Assembly (NCBI GenBank): GCA_025355005.1
Contig: JANXLV010000196.1
Span: 1 to 64,000, forward strand
Length of the DNA: 64,000 bases
From: Myxococcales bacterium
GTDB taxonomy: Bacteria; Myxococcota_A; Polyangia; Polyangiales; Polyangiaceae
Direction: 5' to 3'
Below, piece after piece: positions 1 through 8,736 of the stretch; the stretch's first letter is position 1, and every line of letters starts with the position of its first letter. Both the position numbers and the translations under genes were made by a program. Under the pieces are notes generated by a model. That model had not been told where the DNA came from, made no database searches, and saw nothing but the letters and a program-made list of their open reading frames with translations.

Positions 1-2
1 GC

Positions 3-218
3 CTGCCGTTGCGGTGGCTGGACGAAGAGGACGGGGAAGAAGTCGAGCTCCGGGACACCTGCCCGCTCAACATGGTGGGCGAGGCCATCGAAGAGCTGGC
101 CGAAAGCGACTGCTTTACGCTCGGTCCCGTAGAAGAACGGCTCGCGAGGCTCGAGCTAAGCGCGCGTCCCGTGCCATCGGGGAGGATTCTTCTGCGGTCG
201 CTGTTCGCCCGGAAATAG
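3..218 (+). CDS. C-terminal end of a hypothetical protein cut by the window edge
   Basis: The frame is open from the first bases of the window and closes with TAG at 216-218, giving about 71 residues of a protein whose N-terminus lies outside. The visible part is acidic at first (stretch LDEEDGEEVELRD) and ends basic (SLFARK). It contains two cysteines but no domain I recognise. A TTG at position 9 could act as a start for a 69-aa protein, but an open frame running into the window edge suits a truncated gene better. A spurious frame cannot be excluded because GC-rich DNA holds many long open frames. Confidence 0.35.
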   Translation: MPLRWLDEEDGEEVELRDTCPLNMVGEAIEELAESDCFTLGPVEERLARLELSARPVPSGRILLRSLFARK

Positions 219-294
219 GCCCGCACGGCGCAAATCAGCGTAGCCTTGAGGGGCATCGACATCTCTCGACCCTCCAACAGCAAGTGGTGATCTC

Positions 295-420
295 ATGGGT
301 GACAAGTCTCCGAAGGCCAAGAACAAGTCGAACAAGCAGCACGAGGCCAGCAAGAACCAGCAGAAGCAGGCCGCGAGCAGCAAGGCGAACGCCGCAGCCG
401 CAGCCAAGAAGTCGAAGTAG
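295..420 (+). CDS. Small Lys/Ala/Gln-rich basic protein, 41 aa
   Basis: An ATG at 295 opens a 41-codon frame ending with TAG at 418-420. The peptide starts MGDKSPKAKNKSNKQ and continues as Lys, Gln, Asn, Ser and Ala only, ending KKSK. It has no hydrophobic residues to form a core, so it is probably disordered and may bind nucleic acid. Very similar short proteins starting MGDKSPK occur widely in Proteobacteria and Myxococcota without an assigned function (from memory of the family). A purine-rich AAGTGG lies 10 nt before the start. It stands alone, upstream of the E1 alpha gene. Confidence 0.7.
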   Translation: MGDKSPKAKNKSNKQHEASKNQQKQAASSKANAAAAAKKSK

Positions 421-528
421 CGTTCGGCCAGAGGCCCTCGCCGCCGTCGTGAGCGCCGGGGGTCACTGGCAAATCGGCACTGGCCCGGTGACACGGCCGA
501 ATGTTCCGCGCTAGAACCCTTCTCCAGG

Positions 529-1575
529 ATGACCGCCACCCTGACGCCCGAGAAGAAGAACGGCAGCCACAAGGAGCTCTCCCCCGAGCTGCTCCTTCAG
601 ATGCACGACACCATGGTGAAGGCGCGCGTCCTCGAGGAGCGCCTCATCACCATGTACAAGCAAGGTGACGGCTACTTCTGGATCGGCGGCCCCGGCGAAG
701 AAGCGTTCGGCGTGCCGCTCGGCATGCTGGTCCAGAAGGGCCACGGCCCCGAGTACGACTACCTGCATCTGCACTACCGCGGCTCTCCCACCATCATGGC
801 CATGGGCGCGGACCCGGTGGACTCGCTCCGCCAGATGAAGAACACCGCGAGCGACCCGTACTCGCGCGGCCGCAACTTCTGTTGCCACTACTCGATCGAG
901 AAGTGGAACGTGGTGCCCGTCTCCTCGCCGATCGAGGTCCAGTACTCCATGGCGCCCGGCACCGCGCTCGCAAACAAGCGCGCGCTGGGCGGCAAGGGCA
1001 CGGGCATAACCATCGTAACGGGCGGCGACGCCGGCACTGCTGAGGGCGACTTCGCGACCTGCCTCATCTGGAGCTCACGCAAGGGTCACGAGCTCCCCGT
1101 CCTCATCATCGTCACGAACAACCTCTACGGCATTTCCACGCCGTACGAAGGCCAGCACGGTGAGACCAAGATCTCCGATCGCGGCAAGCCTTTCGGCATG
1201 CAGACGCTCACCGTGGACGGCAACGATCCCGAGGTGTCCTACCAGGCCCTCGCGGCCGCGATGGACTACGTGCGCACCGAACGAAAGCCGTTCCTCCTCG
1301 AGGTCATGGTCTCTCGCCTGTACGGCCACTCGTCCGCGTCCGGCGCCAACTTCGTCGCGAACGAGACGGACTGCCTCGCGAAGTTCGAACAGAAGCTCAT
1401 CGATCGCAAGCTCATCACGCGTGAGCGCGCCGATACGATACGTGCAACATACAATCAAGAGCTGCTCGACGCGAGCAAGAAGGTCCGCGAGGAGCCGCAG
1501 CCCAAGCCCGAGAGCATCTGGGATCACGTGTTCGCCGACACCGCAGGAAATGGCGCCCCGAAAGGCAGCAGCTGA
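529..1575 (+). CDS. 2-oxoacid dehydrogenase E1 component, alpha subunit
   Basis: 348 aa, the usual length for a heterotetrameric E1 alpha. It binds thiamine diphosphate and decarboxylates a 2-oxoacid (branched-chain 2-oxoacid, pyruvate or acetoin). The cofactor motif is seen as GDAGTAEGDF followed about 20 residues later by TNN, within the family pattern GDG-x(20-27)-NN. The third residue of the triplet is Ala instead of the usual Gly. HYRGSP and HSSASGAN match substrate-site segments of the family. The stop and the start of the beta subunit share one base (TGATG at 1573), so the two are translated together. No lipoyl E2 or E3 gene follows in the window, so the substrate cannot be fixed from context. 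Confidence 0.93.
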   Translation: MTATLTPEKKNGSHKELSPELLLQMHDTMVKARVLEERLITMYKQGDGYFWIGGPGEEAFGVPLGMLVQKGHGPEYDYLHLHYRGSPTIMAMGADPVDSLRQMKNTASDPYSRGRNFCCHYSIEKWNVVPVSSPIEVQYSMAPGTALANKRALGGKGTGITIVTGGDAGTAEGDFATCLIWSSRKGHELPVLIIVTNNLYGISTPYEGQHGETKISDRGKPFGMQTLTVDGNDPEVSYQALAAAMDYVRTERKPFLLEVMVSRLYGHSSASGANFVANETDCLAKFEQKLIDRKLITRERADTIRATYNQELLDASKKVREEPQPKPESIWDHVFADTAGNGAPKGSS

Positions 1576-2639
1576 TGGCGACGATGGTCCAGGCGATCCG
1601 GATGGCGCTGCACGTGGGCGAAGAGCGACACGGCGTGACGGATGTCTTCGGCGAAGACATTGGTCCCCCGCTCGGCGGCGCGTTCACGCAGACGCAGGGA
1701 ATCAAGACCAGCTGGAACTCGCCGCTCGACGAGCGCGGTATCGTCGGCATGGCGATCGGTCTGGCGCTCGCCGGGCAGCGCCCCGTCGCGGAGATCCAGT
1801 TCTGCGACTACGCGTTCAACACGATCGACCTGTTGAAGCTCGCAGGCGCGATGCACTGGTCGTCCGCGGGCGACTGGAAATGCCCGATGGTGCTGATGAC
1901 GCCCGTCGGCGCGGGCATTCGCGGCAGCATCTATCATTCGCACTCGTTCGACGCCCAGGCCACGCGGCTCGCGGGCTGGAAGATCGTGTGCCCGTCGAAC
2001 CCGCGCGACGCGTACGGCCTCATGCTCTCCGCCATCGTCGATCCGAACCCCGTCATGTACCTCATGCCGAAGGCGCTCCTCCGCGTGAAGGGTCGCCCCG
2101 GTGAAGAGGTCCCCGGCGAGCCCGGCGACGACAAGGCGCTCTCCAAGATGATCGATCAGCCGCCCGGCGGCGACCGCTCCAAGTGGCGGCCGGAGTGGCC
2201 CAAGCTGGAAGATCTCTTCATTCCCATCGGCAAGGCGTCCATCGTCCGCCCCGGCAAGCACGTCACGATCGTCACGTACGGTCGCGACGTCTTGATGGCG
2301 CTCGGCGCCGCCGAAGAGGCAGCGAAGGATGGCACCGACGTCGAGGTCATCGACCTGCGCTCGCTGCACCCGTACGACTGGGATGCGATCAAGACGAGCG
2401 TGAAGAAGACCAACCGCGTCATCTTCGTGAACGAGGACACCGAGATCACGAACTTCGGCGAGCACCTGCTCCGCCGCACCGTGGAGGAGCTCTTCTACGA
2501 GCTCCACGCGCCGCCGAAGCTCGTCGCCGGAAAGCACGTCCCCGGTATCGGCCTGGCCGACAGCCTGGAACATGCCAGCGTGCCGCAGAAGGCCACCATC
2601 CTCGCGGCCATCCGCGAGACCGCCGCGCACGTCCCCTGA
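1575..2639 (+). CDS. 2-oxoacid dehydrogenase E1 component, beta subunit
   Basis: 354 aa. Forms an alpha2beta2 E1 with the preceding product. Recognisable features are the N-terminal MVQAIRMALHVGEE (family pattern for the ThDP-activating Glu region), FGEDIGPPLGGAFTQTQG, and the C-terminal transketolase-type domain with VEVIDLRSLHPYDWDAI, the typical segment of E1 beta and DXS-like enzymes. The next frame starts four bases after the stop and may be co-transcribed. Substrate (pyruvate, branched-chain 2-oxoacid or acetoin) is not decided by the sequence; general similarity in the alpha subunit leans to the branched-chain type. Confidence 0.93.
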   Translation: MATMVQAIRMALHVGEERHGVTDVFGEDIGPPLGGAFTQTQGIKTSWNSPLDERGIVGMAIGLALAGQRPVAEIQFCDYAFNTIDLLKLAGAMHWSSAGDWKCPMVLMTPVGAGIRGSIYHSHSFDAQATRLAGWKIVCPSNPRDAYGLMLSAIVDPNPVMYLMPKALLRVKGRPGEEVPGEPGDDKALSKMIDQPPGGDRSKWRPEWPKLEDLFIPIGKASIVRPGKHVTIVTYGRDVLMALGAAEEAAKDGTDVEVIDLRSLHPYDWDAIKTSVKKTNRVIFVNEDTEITNFGEHLLRRTVEELFYELHAPPKLVAGKHVPGIGLADSLEHASVPQKATILAAIRETAAHVP

Positions 2640-2643
2640 ACCT

Positions 2644-3933
2644 GTGACGGAAGCGCGCACCCAGCTGTTTGCCGAGGCGCGAGAGTCCACGGGCCGCTTC
2701 GAGTGGCGCGAGCAAGACAACTTCGTGGCGCGCGTCATCTTCATCGCGTCGTCGCTCGCAACGACGGGCTCGTGCGTCACCGCATTTTCGACGGACGCGT
2801 GGTGGTTGGCCGTGATCTCCTTCTTCGTGGGCATCGGCGTGCCCGTGGCCGTGGGGCTGCTTGCATTTCGCAGCAGCACGAAGCCGTCGAAGATGAAGTA
2901 CCGGGTGAACCCGGACACGCGGGCGCTCGAGGTCGGGATGTCCGGTCGGCTCGTCACGCTGCGGCACGAAGAGCTCGCGTCTGCGTGGATCGTGTCCAGC
3001 CGCTTCGTGCACGTGCGCGCGGTCGGTAACCGAAGCCTCGTGCTGGACCTGGGCGACCAGGCATCCGCCGTCGCGTTCATCGCGGAGCTCGGACTGGGCA
3101 AGGAGCAGCGCGTGCTGGACATGCCGATCGCGGGATGGGTGAAGTCACTCTCGGGTCAGCGCTTCGCGGCGCTCTCGCTCCTGCCGCTCTCTTTCGTGTG
3201 GATGCTGTCGTCGTTGTTCGTTGCCATCGCCCTCACCAAGATGCACAGCGGCATGGATCTCGCGCTTCTGGCGGCCTTCAGTGCCACGTTGCTCCTGTCG
3301 CTCGGCGGCAGCATCGCGCTCGTGAACGATCTGCGCGAGCGCAAGGTGGTGGTCGGCACGGACGGCATCCGCATCCCACACAGAAAGAGCGCGCTTCGCT
3401 ACGACGAGATCGCGCAGGTGCTGCCGTCCTCCAGCGGCGTGCGCATCATCAAGAAGGACGGCGCGTTCGTGGACCTTCCGCTGTTCCAGGACGGCGGCTT
3501 TCCGTTCGAGAGCCTCGCGGATGCGCGCGCCGCGTTGATCTCCCGCATCGAGGAGATGCGCACGCAGGGTGAGAAGACCTCCGACGAGCAGAAGTTCTCC
3601 CTGCTGGTGCGCGCCAGCACCTCGCTCGCGGAGTGGCGCAAGCAGCTCCTTGCGCTGGCGGAGCCGCGCGCCGGTTATCGCGTGGCGCAGCTCACCGCAG
3701 AGGATCTCGAGCGCGTCATCGGAGATTCGGAGAGCCCCGTGGAGCGTCGCGTCGCGGCGACGGTCGCGCTGTCGGGCCTCGACAAGGCTCGTGCCCAGGA
3801 CAAGGTGCGCATCGTCCTCCCCACTTGCGCCGATGACGAGCTGAAACGTGTGCTCGTGCTCGCCGCCGAGGAGGCCGCGTTCGACGAGGAGTTCATGGAC
3901 GAGTCCCAACGCCAGTCGAAGCAGCGAAGGTAA
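2644..3933 (+). CDS. Membrane protein of unknown function, 429 aa
   Basis: A GTG at 2644, four bases after the E1 beta stop, is the preferred start because the frame upstream overlaps E1 beta. The protein has two hydrophobic hairpins, at about residues 28-75 and 175-230, each with two membrane segments, separated by a soluble beta-rich domain that looks like a PH-type or DUF2244-type module (my inference). A second copy of that fold may follow at 240-300 (KVVVGTDGIRIPH...YDEIAQV). The C-terminal 130 residues are helical and charged, ending QRQSKQRR. I do not recognise a family. Position suggests co-transcription with the E1 genes, but a functional link is not evident. Confidence 0.75.
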   Translation: MTEARTQLFAEARESTGRFEWREQDNFVARVIFIASSLATTGSCVTAFSTDAWWLAVISFFVGIGVPVAVGLLAFRSSTKPSKMKYRVNPDTRALEVGMSGRLVTLRHEELASAWIVSSRFVHVRAVGNRSLVLDLGDQASAVAFIAELGLGKEQRVLDMPIAGWVKSLSGQRFAALSLLPLSFVWMLSSLFVAIALTKMHSGMDLALLAAFSATLLLSLGGSIALVNDLRERKVVVGTDGIRIPHRKSALRYDEIAQVLPSSSGVRIIKKDGAFVDLPLFQDGGFPFESLADARAALISRIEEMRTQGEKTSDEQKFSLLVRASTSLAEWRKQLLALAEPRAGYRVAQLTAEDLERVIGDSESPVERRVAATVALSGLDKARAQDKVRIVLPTCADDELKRVLVLAAEEAAFDEEFMDESQRQSKQRR

Positions 3934-3954
3934 AGCCGTTTACACATCTTTACC
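3929..3954. terminator. Inverted repeat GGTAAAG/CTTTACC
   Basis: A 7-bp perfect stem (3929-3935 and 3948-3954) with a 12-nt loop overlaps the TAA stop of the membrane protein gene. It may be a weak terminator or an operator for the next gene; there is no T-run after it. Confidence 0.35.
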
Positions 3955-4014
3955 CGCTCGCGGCAGGCGAATGGCCGCGTCGGGACACAGACTCTCCTCG
4001 GGCCGGACCAACGA

Positions 4015-4614
4015 ATGGGCTGGCTGGAGGTTTTGAAGATGGTCTGTGGGTCGATGTTCACGACGGCGCTTGCCGTCATCGTCGGGGTCGTCATCGTGAA
4101 GAAGATCTTGTTCCGCGTGTGGGCACGTCGTCGCGGCTTCGCCGGCCATGGTGGCGGCGGGTGCGGCCCTTCTGGCCACGGTCGGTTCGGTGGCTGGGGT
4201 CGTGGTCGCTGGGGCGGGGGAGGCGGCTTCGCCAGAGGACCGCGCGCGTTCCTGCGTGGGCTCTTCATGCGGCTCGACACATCGCCTTCGCAAGAGAAGG
4301 TGATCGTCGCTGCTGTCACGGAGGTGCGTGAGGCCGCGTCGCGCGCCAAGGAGATCGCCGCGCTCGCTCGCGAGGACATCGCACGTGCGATGCGTGCAGA
4401 CGTGATCGACGAGGCCGCGCTGTCATCCGCACAGGCCAAGGCCGAGCGCGCGACCTCCGACATGCGCGTCGCCATCGCGGAGGCGCTCCGCCACATCCAC
4501 GAGGTGCTCGACCCCGCCCAGCGCGCGAAGATCGCCGACTGGCTCTCGATGGGCCCAGGCTTCTTTGGTGGTGACGGCGGCGGCGGCGGTCCTTACCGAA
4601 GCGTTTCGATATGA
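4015..4614 (+). CDS. Spy/CpxP/ZraP-like periplasmic sensor/chaperone protein
   Basis: 199 aa. A single N-terminal membrane segment (about residues 10-30, MFTTALAVIVGVVIV) is followed by a Gly/Arg/Trp-rich stretch (about 42-80) and then an all-helical domain of about 110 residues. The helical part, with EVREAASRAKEI and LDPAQRAKIADWL, has the LTxxQ-like end typical of the Spy/CpxP/ZraP group, envelope chaperones or metal sensors. The C-terminus is Gly-rich. No Cys/His metal cluster is evident in the helical domain. The gene faces the GNAT gene tail to tail with an 18-nt gap. Exact start could also be the ATG eight codons later. Confidence 0.7.
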   Translation: MGWLEVLKMVCGSMFTTALAVIVGVVIVKKILFRVWARRRGFAGHGGGGCGPSGHGRFGGWGRGRWGGGGGFARGPRAFLRGLFMRLDTSPSQEKVIVAAVTEVREAASRAKEIAALAREDIARAMRADVIDEAALSSAQAKAERATSDMRVAIAEALRHIHEVLDPAQRAKIADWLSMGPGFFGGDGGGGGPYRSVSI

Positions 4615-4632
4615 AGGCGCCGCGCTGAGCAG

Positions 4633-5157
4633 CTACAGCGTCTTCTCGAGGATCTCGAACCTCAGGTCCCCGCGCTTTGGAACGCCGAAGCGCGGGTCTC
4701 CGTACGGGAACGGCTTGTGCTTTCCCGTGCGCGCGTAGCCGCGTCGCTCGTAGAACGCGATGAGCTCCGCACGGATGTCGATCACCGTCATGCGCATCAC
4801 GCGCGCGCCCCACTCTTCCTTCGCGAAGCGCTCAGCCTCTGTCAGGAGCAAGCGGCCAGAGCCCTTGCCCTGGATGTCTGCGCGCACCGAGAACATCCCG
4901 AAGTACGCGACGCCAAGGGCTTCCTGCTCCACGTTGCAGCAGCCCACGAGCACGCCGCCGTCCTCGTAGAGCAGCATGCGGCTCTGCGGGTTCGCGATGA
5001 TCTCCCGCATTTCCTGGGCATCCGTGCGCTGTCCTTCCAGGAAGTCGGCCTCGGTGGTCCAGCCCTTCCGGCTCTCGTCCCCGCGGTATGTGGCTTCCAC
5101 CAGGAGGACGAGCGCATCCACGTCCTTGTCGTCAGCGAACCTGAAGTGTGTGCTCAT
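4633..5157 (-). CDS. GNAT family N-acetyltransferase
   Basis: 174 aa. The acetyl-CoA binding motif A is seen as VRADIQGKGSGRLLL (Q-x-x-G-x-G type) and motif B as IAFYERRGYARTG, both canonical for GNAT enzymes. Substrate is unknown. The C-terminal KPFPYGDPRFGVP recalls small-molecule or antibiotic-type acetyltransferases but does not identify one. The gene is monocistronic on the reverse strand. Confidence 0.85.
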   Translation of the reverse strand: MSTHFRFADDKDVDALVLLVEATYRGDESRKGWTTEADFLEGQRTDAQEMREIIANPQSRMLLYEDGGVLVGCCNVEQEALGVAYFGMFSVRADIQGKGSGRLLLTEAERFAKEEWGARVMRMTVIDIRAELIAFYERRGYARTGKHKPFPYGDPRFGVPKRGDLRFEILEKTL

Positions 5158-5262
5158 CGTTCCGCACTGTCACGGTAGCGCGTCCACATCGGATCGTGTC
5201 ACCGCGAACCAACAAAGGCACGTTTCTGGCGAAGTCCGGGGGTCGTCAGGTAGTGGTCGGGT

Positions 5263-6558
5263 ATGCGCTGGAAAGTGAGCCCCACCCAACCATCTTGGCA
5301 ACTATCTCGACGCTCCGGCGGCGCGAGCCTTCTCTTGCTCGTCCTCCTCGCTGGCTGTCACGGTCAGAAGTCCGACGACGTGGCGTCGAAGACGGAGACG
5401 CGCACGGCCATCTTGAACGCAGGCGACGGCGGATTTCAGCCCACGCCGATCTCTTCGGGGCCGGCGCCCAGCCTGGTCGCGGCGCTCGGTCCCAGCACGA
5501 CAGACTCCACGCAGACGCGCGCGCACGCCACGTCGGCGGCCGCTGCCGGCGTGTTGATCGACATCGCCGCGGGCGCATTTCTCACCGGGAGCACGCCCGG
5601 TGATCCGGGCCGTGAGCCCGCGCTCGAGCCCGCGCTCGTGCCTGCCACGCTGAGCGCGTTCCAGATCGATGCGCTGCCGTATCCCAACGACCCCGCGCAG
5701 AAGCCAAAGGTAGGCGTGACCCAGGCCGAGGCCGCGTCCCTCTGCAACCAGCGCGGCGAACGCCTCTGCACGGAGCTCGAGTGGGAGCGTGCGTGCAAAG
5801 GCGACGCAGGCGACATGTTCGCTTCTGGCGCGAGCTGGGACGCGTCGTGCGAAGCCGACGGGGCCTCGTGCGCGAGCGGCGCTGGCGTCCGCGGAATGGG
5901 CGCGCTCCCGGAACATACGGCCAGCACGTTCGCCACCTCCGACAACTTCGTGGTGAAGGGCTCGCGCTCCAACGCTGCGGGAACGGACATCGTCGCGGCC
6001 AAGCGCTGCGCCTACCGCGGCAAGACCGATCCGGCGACGGCGCGAAACGTGGGCTTTCGGTGCTGCAAGGGCACAGCGAACACCGTGGAGGTCGCGACCA
6101 TCGAGTCGCGGCCCACGTTCCGCAAGACGAAGATGGACGCGGCGCAGTTCACGAAGATCGTCGCCGAGCTGCCCGAGCTCTCGCGACTGGGTGAAGGCCT
6201 GCGCTTCTTCGAGCTCGGCGACATCGCGAACGTGACCGGCCGCTCTGGAGCGACGCACGAGGGCATCACGTTCACGCCGTTCCCCGTTCTCTGGAGCCCC
6301 GAGCTGGGCACCGAGCTCCTGGTCGCCACGGGCCGCAGCAAGAGCGCGTCGTTCGTGGTCGCGCTCCACGTGCTCCCGCACGACAAGTACCGCGTCGCAT
6401 CGTCATTCGTGATGCTGAATGACGCAGCGCCCGTGGTCCTGGCCTACGAGCCCTCGAACCGCAAGCAGCTCCTGTGGAGCGCGTGCTGGGGCTGCGCCGG
6501 CGAGCAGGGCTCCATCAGCGTGCGCGAAGACCACAAGGCGATGATCGTCCAGTACTGA
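5263..6558 (+). CDS. Lipoprotein with a sulfatase-modifying-factor (FGE-type) domain
   Basis: 431 aa. A basic start, a Leu-rich segment and LLAGC at about residue 32 form a lipoprotein signal. After a linker, residues of about 100-275 resemble the FGE/SUMF1 fold: IDIAAGAFLTGS opening, CTELEWERACKG in the middle and GFRCCKG closing, equivalent to the family's LPTEAEWE and GFR ends. The C-terminal 155 residues form a separate unknown domain that begins near the phrase MDAAQFTKIV. True FGEs oxidise Cys to formylglycine on sulfatases, but many family members in myxobacteria are non-enzymatic surface proteins; which applies here cannot be told. The downstream zinc-ribbon-like gene starts 2 nt later. 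Confidence 0.75.
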   Translation: MRWKVSPTQPSWQLSRRSGGASLLLLVLLAGCHGQKSDDVASKTETRTAILNAGDGGFQPTPISSGPAPSLVAALGPSTTDSTQTRAHATSAAAAGVLIDIAAGAFLTGSTPGDPGREPALEPALVPATLSAFQIDALPYPNDPAQKPKVGVTQAEAASLCNQRGERLCTELEWERACKGDAGDMFASGASWDASCEADGASCASGAGVRGMGALPEHTASTFATSDNFVVKGSRSNAAGTDIVAAKRCAYRGKTDPATARNVGFRCCKGTANTVEVATIESRPTFRKTKMDAAQFTKIVAELPELSRLGEGLRFFELGDIANVTGRSGATHEGITFTPFPVLWSPELGTELLVATGRSKSASFVVALHVLPHDKYRVASSFVMLNDAAPVVLAYEPSNRKQLLWSACWGCAGEQGSISVREDHKAMIVQY

Positions 6559-6560
6559 CG

Positions 6561-6866
6561 ATGAGCAAGTCGCGGAAGGATCGGCGTGAGGTCCAGCGCG
6601 AAGCGGTCAAGGATGCGAAGCGTCGGCTGAGCGTCGCCATGCGGCAGCGAGGTGGCGCGCCGGACCTGCCAGAGCTCGTGGAGTCGGCTTCTGTGATCGA
6701 GGTGATCGCTCGCGGCACGCCATGCGTGGTGTGCGGAGCGGAGGTCGCGGTGGTGGAGCACGAGGCAAAGACGCTGGGCGGCACCGCCGTCCGCGTGGTG
6801 CACGTGAAGTGCCGGATGTGCGGGGTCGCCCGAAAGACCTACTTCCAGATTGCCGCCGCCAACTGA
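6561..6866 (+). CDS. Small basic protein with CxxC...CxxC zinc-binding pattern
   Basis: 101 aa, starting at the ATG two bases after the previous stop. The N-terminal 30 residues are very basic (SKSRKDRREVQRE). The C-terminal half holds CVVCG and, about 35 residues on, CRMCG, a pattern fitting a zinc ribbon. No known family recognised. It could bind nucleic acid. Coupling with the FGE-type lipoprotein gene is by position only. Confidence 0.65.
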   Translation: MSKSRKDRREVQREAVKDAKRRLSVAMRQRGGAPDLPELVESASVIEVIARGTPCVVCGAEVAVVEHEAKTLGGTAVRVVHVKCRMCGVARKTYFQIAAAN

Positions 6867-7170
6867 AATTCGCAGGGAAATTGCCGCGTACGCGCGAACC
6901 CGAAAAAAAGATCGCCTTGGTGCATCCAGAATACGTCGGCCCACGAAAGCACTGTTTGTAACGACGACACCGACGGTGCGGCCCCCGAGAAGGGCCCGCT
7001 GGGAACGTGGGCGGCGTTTTCGGACTGGGAGCAGCGCAGCGAAAGCCGCGCAGACGCTCCTTGTACATACGGCTCTACATACGGCGGTTGCTTGATCTTG
7101 GCGTGGGTCTTCCGGCCCACGTCCGACATCCCATCGCCCGCGCACGCGGGCCACTTCCAGGAGAAAACTC
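6867..7170. other. 304-bp intergenic region upstream of the DUF4397 lipoprotein gene
   Basis: No credible coding frame. It contains an A7 run at 6903-6909, two copies of CTACATACGGC/TGTACATACGGC-type sequence near 7066-7085, and ends with an AGGAG ribosome binding site about 7 nt before the ATG at 7171. A promoter is expected here but I cannot place its hexamers. Confidence 0.4.
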
Positions 7171-8706
7171 ATGAAGACGATCCACTCGTTCGGCCTCCTC
7201 TTGTCTGCGCTCGGTGTCGTTGCTGGTTGCTCTGCGGACGGCGCGCAGTACAAGACCGAGCCCGGTCCCGACGGGCAGCCCGCAGCGGGGCAACCTGCAG
7301 GAGGGCAGCCTGGCTCGCAGGCCGGCGGTAACACCGGATCGGATCCCACCGCGCCCGCGCCGGTCGCGCCTGCGGGCAAGGCGATGATCCGCGTCGTGCA
7401 TGCGTCTGCCGACGCACCGCAGGTCGACGTCTATGCGAAGGGCAGCGCGACCCCGCTCGTCACTGGCCTCGGGTACGGGCAGACGTCCTCGTGGATCGAG
7501 GTGGCGTCGGGCAAGGTCGAGGTCGAGCTCCGCGCGTCGCCGTCCACCGCTTCGAGCCCGCTCGTGTACACGACCGGCGCGCTGACGCTGCCGGACACCG
7601 CGAACGTCACTGCAGTCGCCGCTGGGCTCCTGTCGTCCTCCGATACCGCTGATGGCTTCCGCGTGGTGCCCGTCGTGAATGCGTTCGCCGCTGCGGCGAA
7701 GGGCACGACGCGCGTTCGCGTCCTTCATGCTGGCGCAGACGCTCCCGCCGTGGGCCTCGATGTGGGCAACGACGATCCCACGATGCCCGAGGTCGCGAGC
7801 CTCGCGCGCTTCGCCGATACCGGCGCATCCGGCGTCGCGCTTCCGTCTGGCAAGCCGCTCGCGATCGGCATCGACGCAGGTGGCGCGCGCGTCACGGCGT
7901 TCACCACTCCGGCGTTGCCCGATGGCGGCGACGTGCTCCTCATCGCGACGGGCCTGCTCGGCAAGCTCGCACGTGAAGGCGGTGGCTTCTCGATCCTCGC
8001 CGTGGGCTCGAACGGCAACCTGGGCTTCATCAAGCAGGATCCGATCATCTACACGTTGCACGCATCACCGGATGCGCCGGCCGTGGACGCGTTCGTCGGC
8101 GAGGCGAAGATCATCGACAACCTCTCCTTCGGCAAGCTCACCGCGCCCATCCAGGTGCAGCCAGGCAGCTACGGCATCGACGTGTTCGCGCACGGCGCCG
8201 GCACGGCACGTCCCAGCGGTAGTCCCGCGCTCGCGGCGCAGAGCGGAAAGCTGCTGGCGGGCGAGCGTTACCTCACCGTCGCCACTGGCTTCCTTGCGCA
8301 GAATACGCTCTCGCTGCAGGCCGCGCGTGAGGGCTTCGATCTGACCGATGGCGCCGCGCACCTGCGCGTCGTCCACTCGTCTCCGGACGCGCCGGCCGTC
8401 GACGTCGGTCTGCTCTCTGCCGCAGGCACGTCGATCTCGCCGTTGTTCTCGAACATCAAGTTCGGGGGCTCGTCGTCGGACACCGGCGTCTCGGCCATGC
8501 CCGCGTCGCTCCCGATCGGCGTGACGCCCACCGCCGCCGACAGCACGGTCGTCGCCCGCTTCACGGTCCCCGCGGCCGCCAACGAGCGCGCCTTCGTTGT
8601 CGCCGCCGGTGCGCTGTCTCCGCCCCACGGCGCGCAGGGCTTCCGTCTCGCGGTGGTCGACACCGCTCAGTCTCCGTGGACGGTCTCGCACGTGTTCGCG
8701 CACTGA
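7171..8706 (+). CDS. DUF4397-repeat surface lipoprotein
   Basis: 511 aa. Signal peptide with lipobox VAGC (Cys20), a Gly/Pro/Gln-rich linker to about residue 70, then four domain repeats. Each opens with a related phrase: VVHASADAPQVDVY (about 74), VLHAGADAPAVGLD (about 187), TLHASPDAPAVDAF (about 293) and VVHSSPDAPAVDVG (about 395). This phrase is diagnostic for DUF4397, a beta-sandwich found on bacterial cell surfaces. Function is unknown; adhesion or carbohydrate contact is often supposed. A strong AGGAG precedes the ATG. The ECF sigma factor gene follows after 30 nt, so this protein may be part of the same envelope-stress unit. Confidence 0.88.
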   Translation: MKTIHSFGLLLSALGVVAGCSADGAQYKTEPGPDGQPAAGQPAGGQPGSQAGGNTGSDPTAPAPVAPAGKAMIRVVHASADAPQVDVYAKGSATPLVTGLGYGQTSSWIEVASGKVEVELRASPSTASSPLVYTTGALTLPDTANVTAVAAGLLSSSDTADGFRVVPVVNAFAAAAKGTTRVRVLHAGADAPAVGLDVGNDDPTMPEVASLARFADTGASGVALPSGKPLAIGIDAGGARVTAFTTPALPDGGDVLLIATGLLGKLAREGGGFSILAVGSNGNLGFIKQDPIIYTLHASPDAPAVDAFVGEAKIIDNLSFGKLTAPIQVQPGSYGIDVFAHGAGTARPSGSPALAAQSGKLLAGERYLTVATGFLAQNTLSLQAAREGFDLTDGAAHLRVVHSSPDAPAVDVGLLSAAGTSISPLFSNIKFGGSSSDTGVSAMPASLPIGVTPTAADSTVVARFTVPAAANERAFVVAAGALSPPHGAQGFRLAVVDTAQSPWTVSHVFAH

Positions 8707-8736
8707 ACGTAGTAAAGGAGCCCTTCCGAGACATAC

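Noticed and set aside
1524-3122. 532-aa reverse-strand frame
   Set aside because: It is antisense to E1 beta and the membrane protein, both of which have clear family or membrane features; composition is that of a shadow frame.
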